Below are positions 12,425-13,557 of a stretch of DNA of 13,557 nucleotides, one piece after another. This DNA comes from CAZVIJ01 sp964626735 (lineage in GTDB: Bacteria; Patescibacteriota; Dojkabacteria; JAOAGR01). The stretch spans positions 1-13,557 of the forward strand of contig CAZVIJ010000049.1 in the NCBI GenBank assembly GCA_964626735.1. The letters are read 5' to 3'. Made by a program: the position numbers and the translations under genes. How positions within the stretch are numbered: position 1 is the stretch's first letter; every line of letters begins with the position of its first letter. The notes beneath the pieces were generated by a model. That model ran no database searches. It saw only the letters and a program-made list of their open reading frames with translations, and was not told where the DNA came from.

Positions 12425-12961
12425 ATGTCGAAACAGCTAGTTGACGCCATCTCACTTCCCCCCGAGCAGCTCGGGCTCGATCAGCCCGTGATGCTTGACC
12501 ATGCAACGGTGCTCGGTCCATTATCGGTAACTCAGCTGGCTGTCTATGTCGCAACGATCGACCTTACGGTTTGTTGGCGTGACATTACCGATGAACGCCC
12601 GCTCGTGACGCATCTTACGCATTACGCAGCGACTGAGGGGCAAGAAATAACCAACAGGCTGGGAAACACGCAAGTTGCACCATACCATTGGATTACCGAC
12701 TTAACAGACCATCCCGACGCTAAATTGATACTCTTGGCTGCATGGGGATTCCATGATGCTACAGATTTACGAAAGAGCAGGTTAGCGGAAGCGTTTACGC
12801 TTATCGATGAAGGAGTAAGAGCAGAAAGAACGGAATTGAAGCAGGGATTTCCATGTCGTTACCATGTATGTAGCGCGCTGATAAAGGCACGGGGGATAAT
12901 CGGCGGAACTAACACACGGGAGGCTTGGGTACCATTCCACGTGATGCAGCTACGCCCGTGA
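12425..12961 (+). CDS. Hypothetical protein, 178 residues
   Basis: I do not recognise a family. The product starts MSKQLVDAISLPPEQ, is soluble by appearance, with no signal peptide or membrane helix, and has a mixed alpha/beta-like composition with many His, Trp and Thr residues. A central helical, charged stretch (DLRKSRLAEAFTLIDEGVRAERTELK) precedes a segment with two cysteines (FPCRYHVCSALIKARG). I prefer ATG 12425 over the in-frame ATG at 12410: the earlier one overlaps the terminator T-run, while 12425 follows an extended -10 by 5 nt. It is monocistronic, isolated from thrS by a terminator, and converges with the next gene with 22 bp between stops. The open frame fills the interval and promoter and start agree, so it is probably real. 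Confidence 0.6.
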   Translation: MSKQLVDAISLPPEQLGLDQPVMLDHATVLGPLSVTQLAVYVATIDLTVCWRDITDERPLVTHLTHYAATEGQEITNRLGNTQVAPYHWITDLTDHPDAKLILLAAWGFHDATDLRKSRLAEAFTLIDEGVRAERTELKQGFPCRYHVCSALIKARGIIGGTNTREAWVPFHVMQLRP

Positions 12962-12983
12962 TACCTTTGAAGGCAAGTGAAAC

Positions 12984-13557
12984 CTAGCATCCTCCTGCTT
13001 GCACAGCATCTGAACTGATGAAGGCAATCAATCTGCCGAAAGGATCTTTCCAGTAAAAGACCATATGGCGTGAGGCGAAAACCTCGAACTTAAGGGGAGC
13101 TTCGTCATCCTCCTTGATTTCGTTGAACAAGTAGACTTGATGTTTGAGGTAATTCTCGCTGTAAATTTTCTTGACGAGCGGATCGTCAGAAGGGTCCAAA
13201 AACTCGAAAATACTGTTGTTGGTATTTGAAACGCCTCGCCGTACGAGTTTCGTTTCCGGCACCGTAACAGCGTTTACGCCTTGCACCGAGCACGTCTTGG
13301 GCGACGTGTAGTTGTAGGAGTATTTCGGCAGCGGTTTGCCGTCATCCCATGAAATCTTGAGTATATCCCCGCCGTCCGATGAACGATTTTCGAAGGGCGG
13401 CTTGAGAAGCGTCAACTGGAATAAGCCGGCTACGTTCCTGGTGTAGATATCCGAGTTCTTATCATCCTTTTTCAGGTACAAAGAACTGCCGTCTTCGGCC
13501 TTAAGTTCGCTTGAGAAAAGCTGAGGATCGGCGTACGAGGTGAGGTAGGTAAAAGAC
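12984..13557 (-). CDS. Hypothetical protein, C-terminal 190 residues (5' end beyond window)
   Basis: The minus-strand frame is open from the right edge to TAG at 12984-12986, giving 190 residues without their N-terminus. The internal TTG at 13481 is not a credible start, because the frame continues upstream with protein-like sequence (SFTYLTSYADPQLFSSELK). The visible part is hydrophilic, rich in Asp, Ser, Tyr and Asn, with no membrane helix, one internal cysteine (KTCSVQG) and one in the C-terminal AVQAGGC. The style suggests an exported or surface beta-rich protein whose signal or anchor lies upstream, but this is inference. I recognise no family. No terminator is seen in the short convergent gap. 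Confidence 0.6.
   Translation of the reverse strand, partial: SFTYLTSYADPQLFSSELKAEDGSSLYLKKDDKNSDIYTRNVAGLFQLTLLKPPFENRSSDGGDILKISWDDGKPLPKYSYNYTSPKTCSVQGVNAVTVPETKLVRRGVSNTNNSIFEFLDPSDDPLVKKIYSENYLKHQVYLFNEIKEDDEAPLKFEVFASRHMVFYWKDPFGRLIAFISSDAVQAGGC

Noticed and set aside
13479..13481. TTG at 13481 as the start of the right-edge gene
   Set aside because: The frame stays open to the window edge with protein-like sequence, so the real start is outside the window.
1..13557. CRISPR array, transposon, integrase, phage or toxin-antitoxin system
   Set aside because: I looked for regular direct repeats, terminal inverted repeats and characteristic protein motifs and saw none; the tRNA is not followed by an integrase or a repeat of its 3' end.

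Overview
The window looks like a chromosomal segment of a Patescibacteria (Candidate Phyla Radiation) bacterium. The gene complement would fit Saccharibacteria or a relative, but that rank is a guess. The reasons are very tight packing, translation with the standard code, a ThrRS without its N-terminal TGS domain, and short two-helix proteins of the type annotated as T4SS-like pilins in Patescibacteria. Base composition is moderate and looks even across the window, and I see no transposase, integrase, CRISPR array or phage gene. One run of 10 N (2457-2466) is an assembly gap.

The left part (1-6135) is a minus-strand series. In transcription order it holds a small zinc-ribbon protein, a MurJ/MviN-type lipid flippase, an FAD-dependent amine-oxidase/UDP-galactopyranose-mutase-like oxidoreductase, a GT-C membrane glycosyltransferase and the cysteine desulfurase SufS, which is cut by the window edge. 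The three middle genes suggest envelope glycan building and export. Gaps are only 31-54 bp, yet nearly every gap holds its own -10 box just 6-13 nt before the start codon, so mRNAs are probably leaderless or almost so.

The central part (6205-10294) is on the plus strand: rpsO (S15), pnp (PNPase), then three related pilin-like genes. The first overlaps the end of pnp. The second overlaps the first and has a clear Shine-Dalgarno sequence. The third has its own extended -10 promoter.

The most notable segment is 10324-10589. A tRNA-Ile with anticodon UAU, rather than the usual lysidine-dependent CAU, is followed within two bases by a compact T-box riboswitch that precedes thrS. The T-box antiterminator (with the 7-nt TGGAACC bulge) and a competing 10-bp intrinsic terminator can both be folded by eye. 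thrS ends in an intrinsic terminator that runs straight into the promoter of an unrecognised 178-residue gene. A convergent gene of unknown function enters from the right edge.

The best candidates for something undescribed are the compact T-box next to tRNA-Ile(UAU), and the two-mode translation start: leaderless for promoter-proximal genes, Shine-Dalgarno for an internal operon gene.
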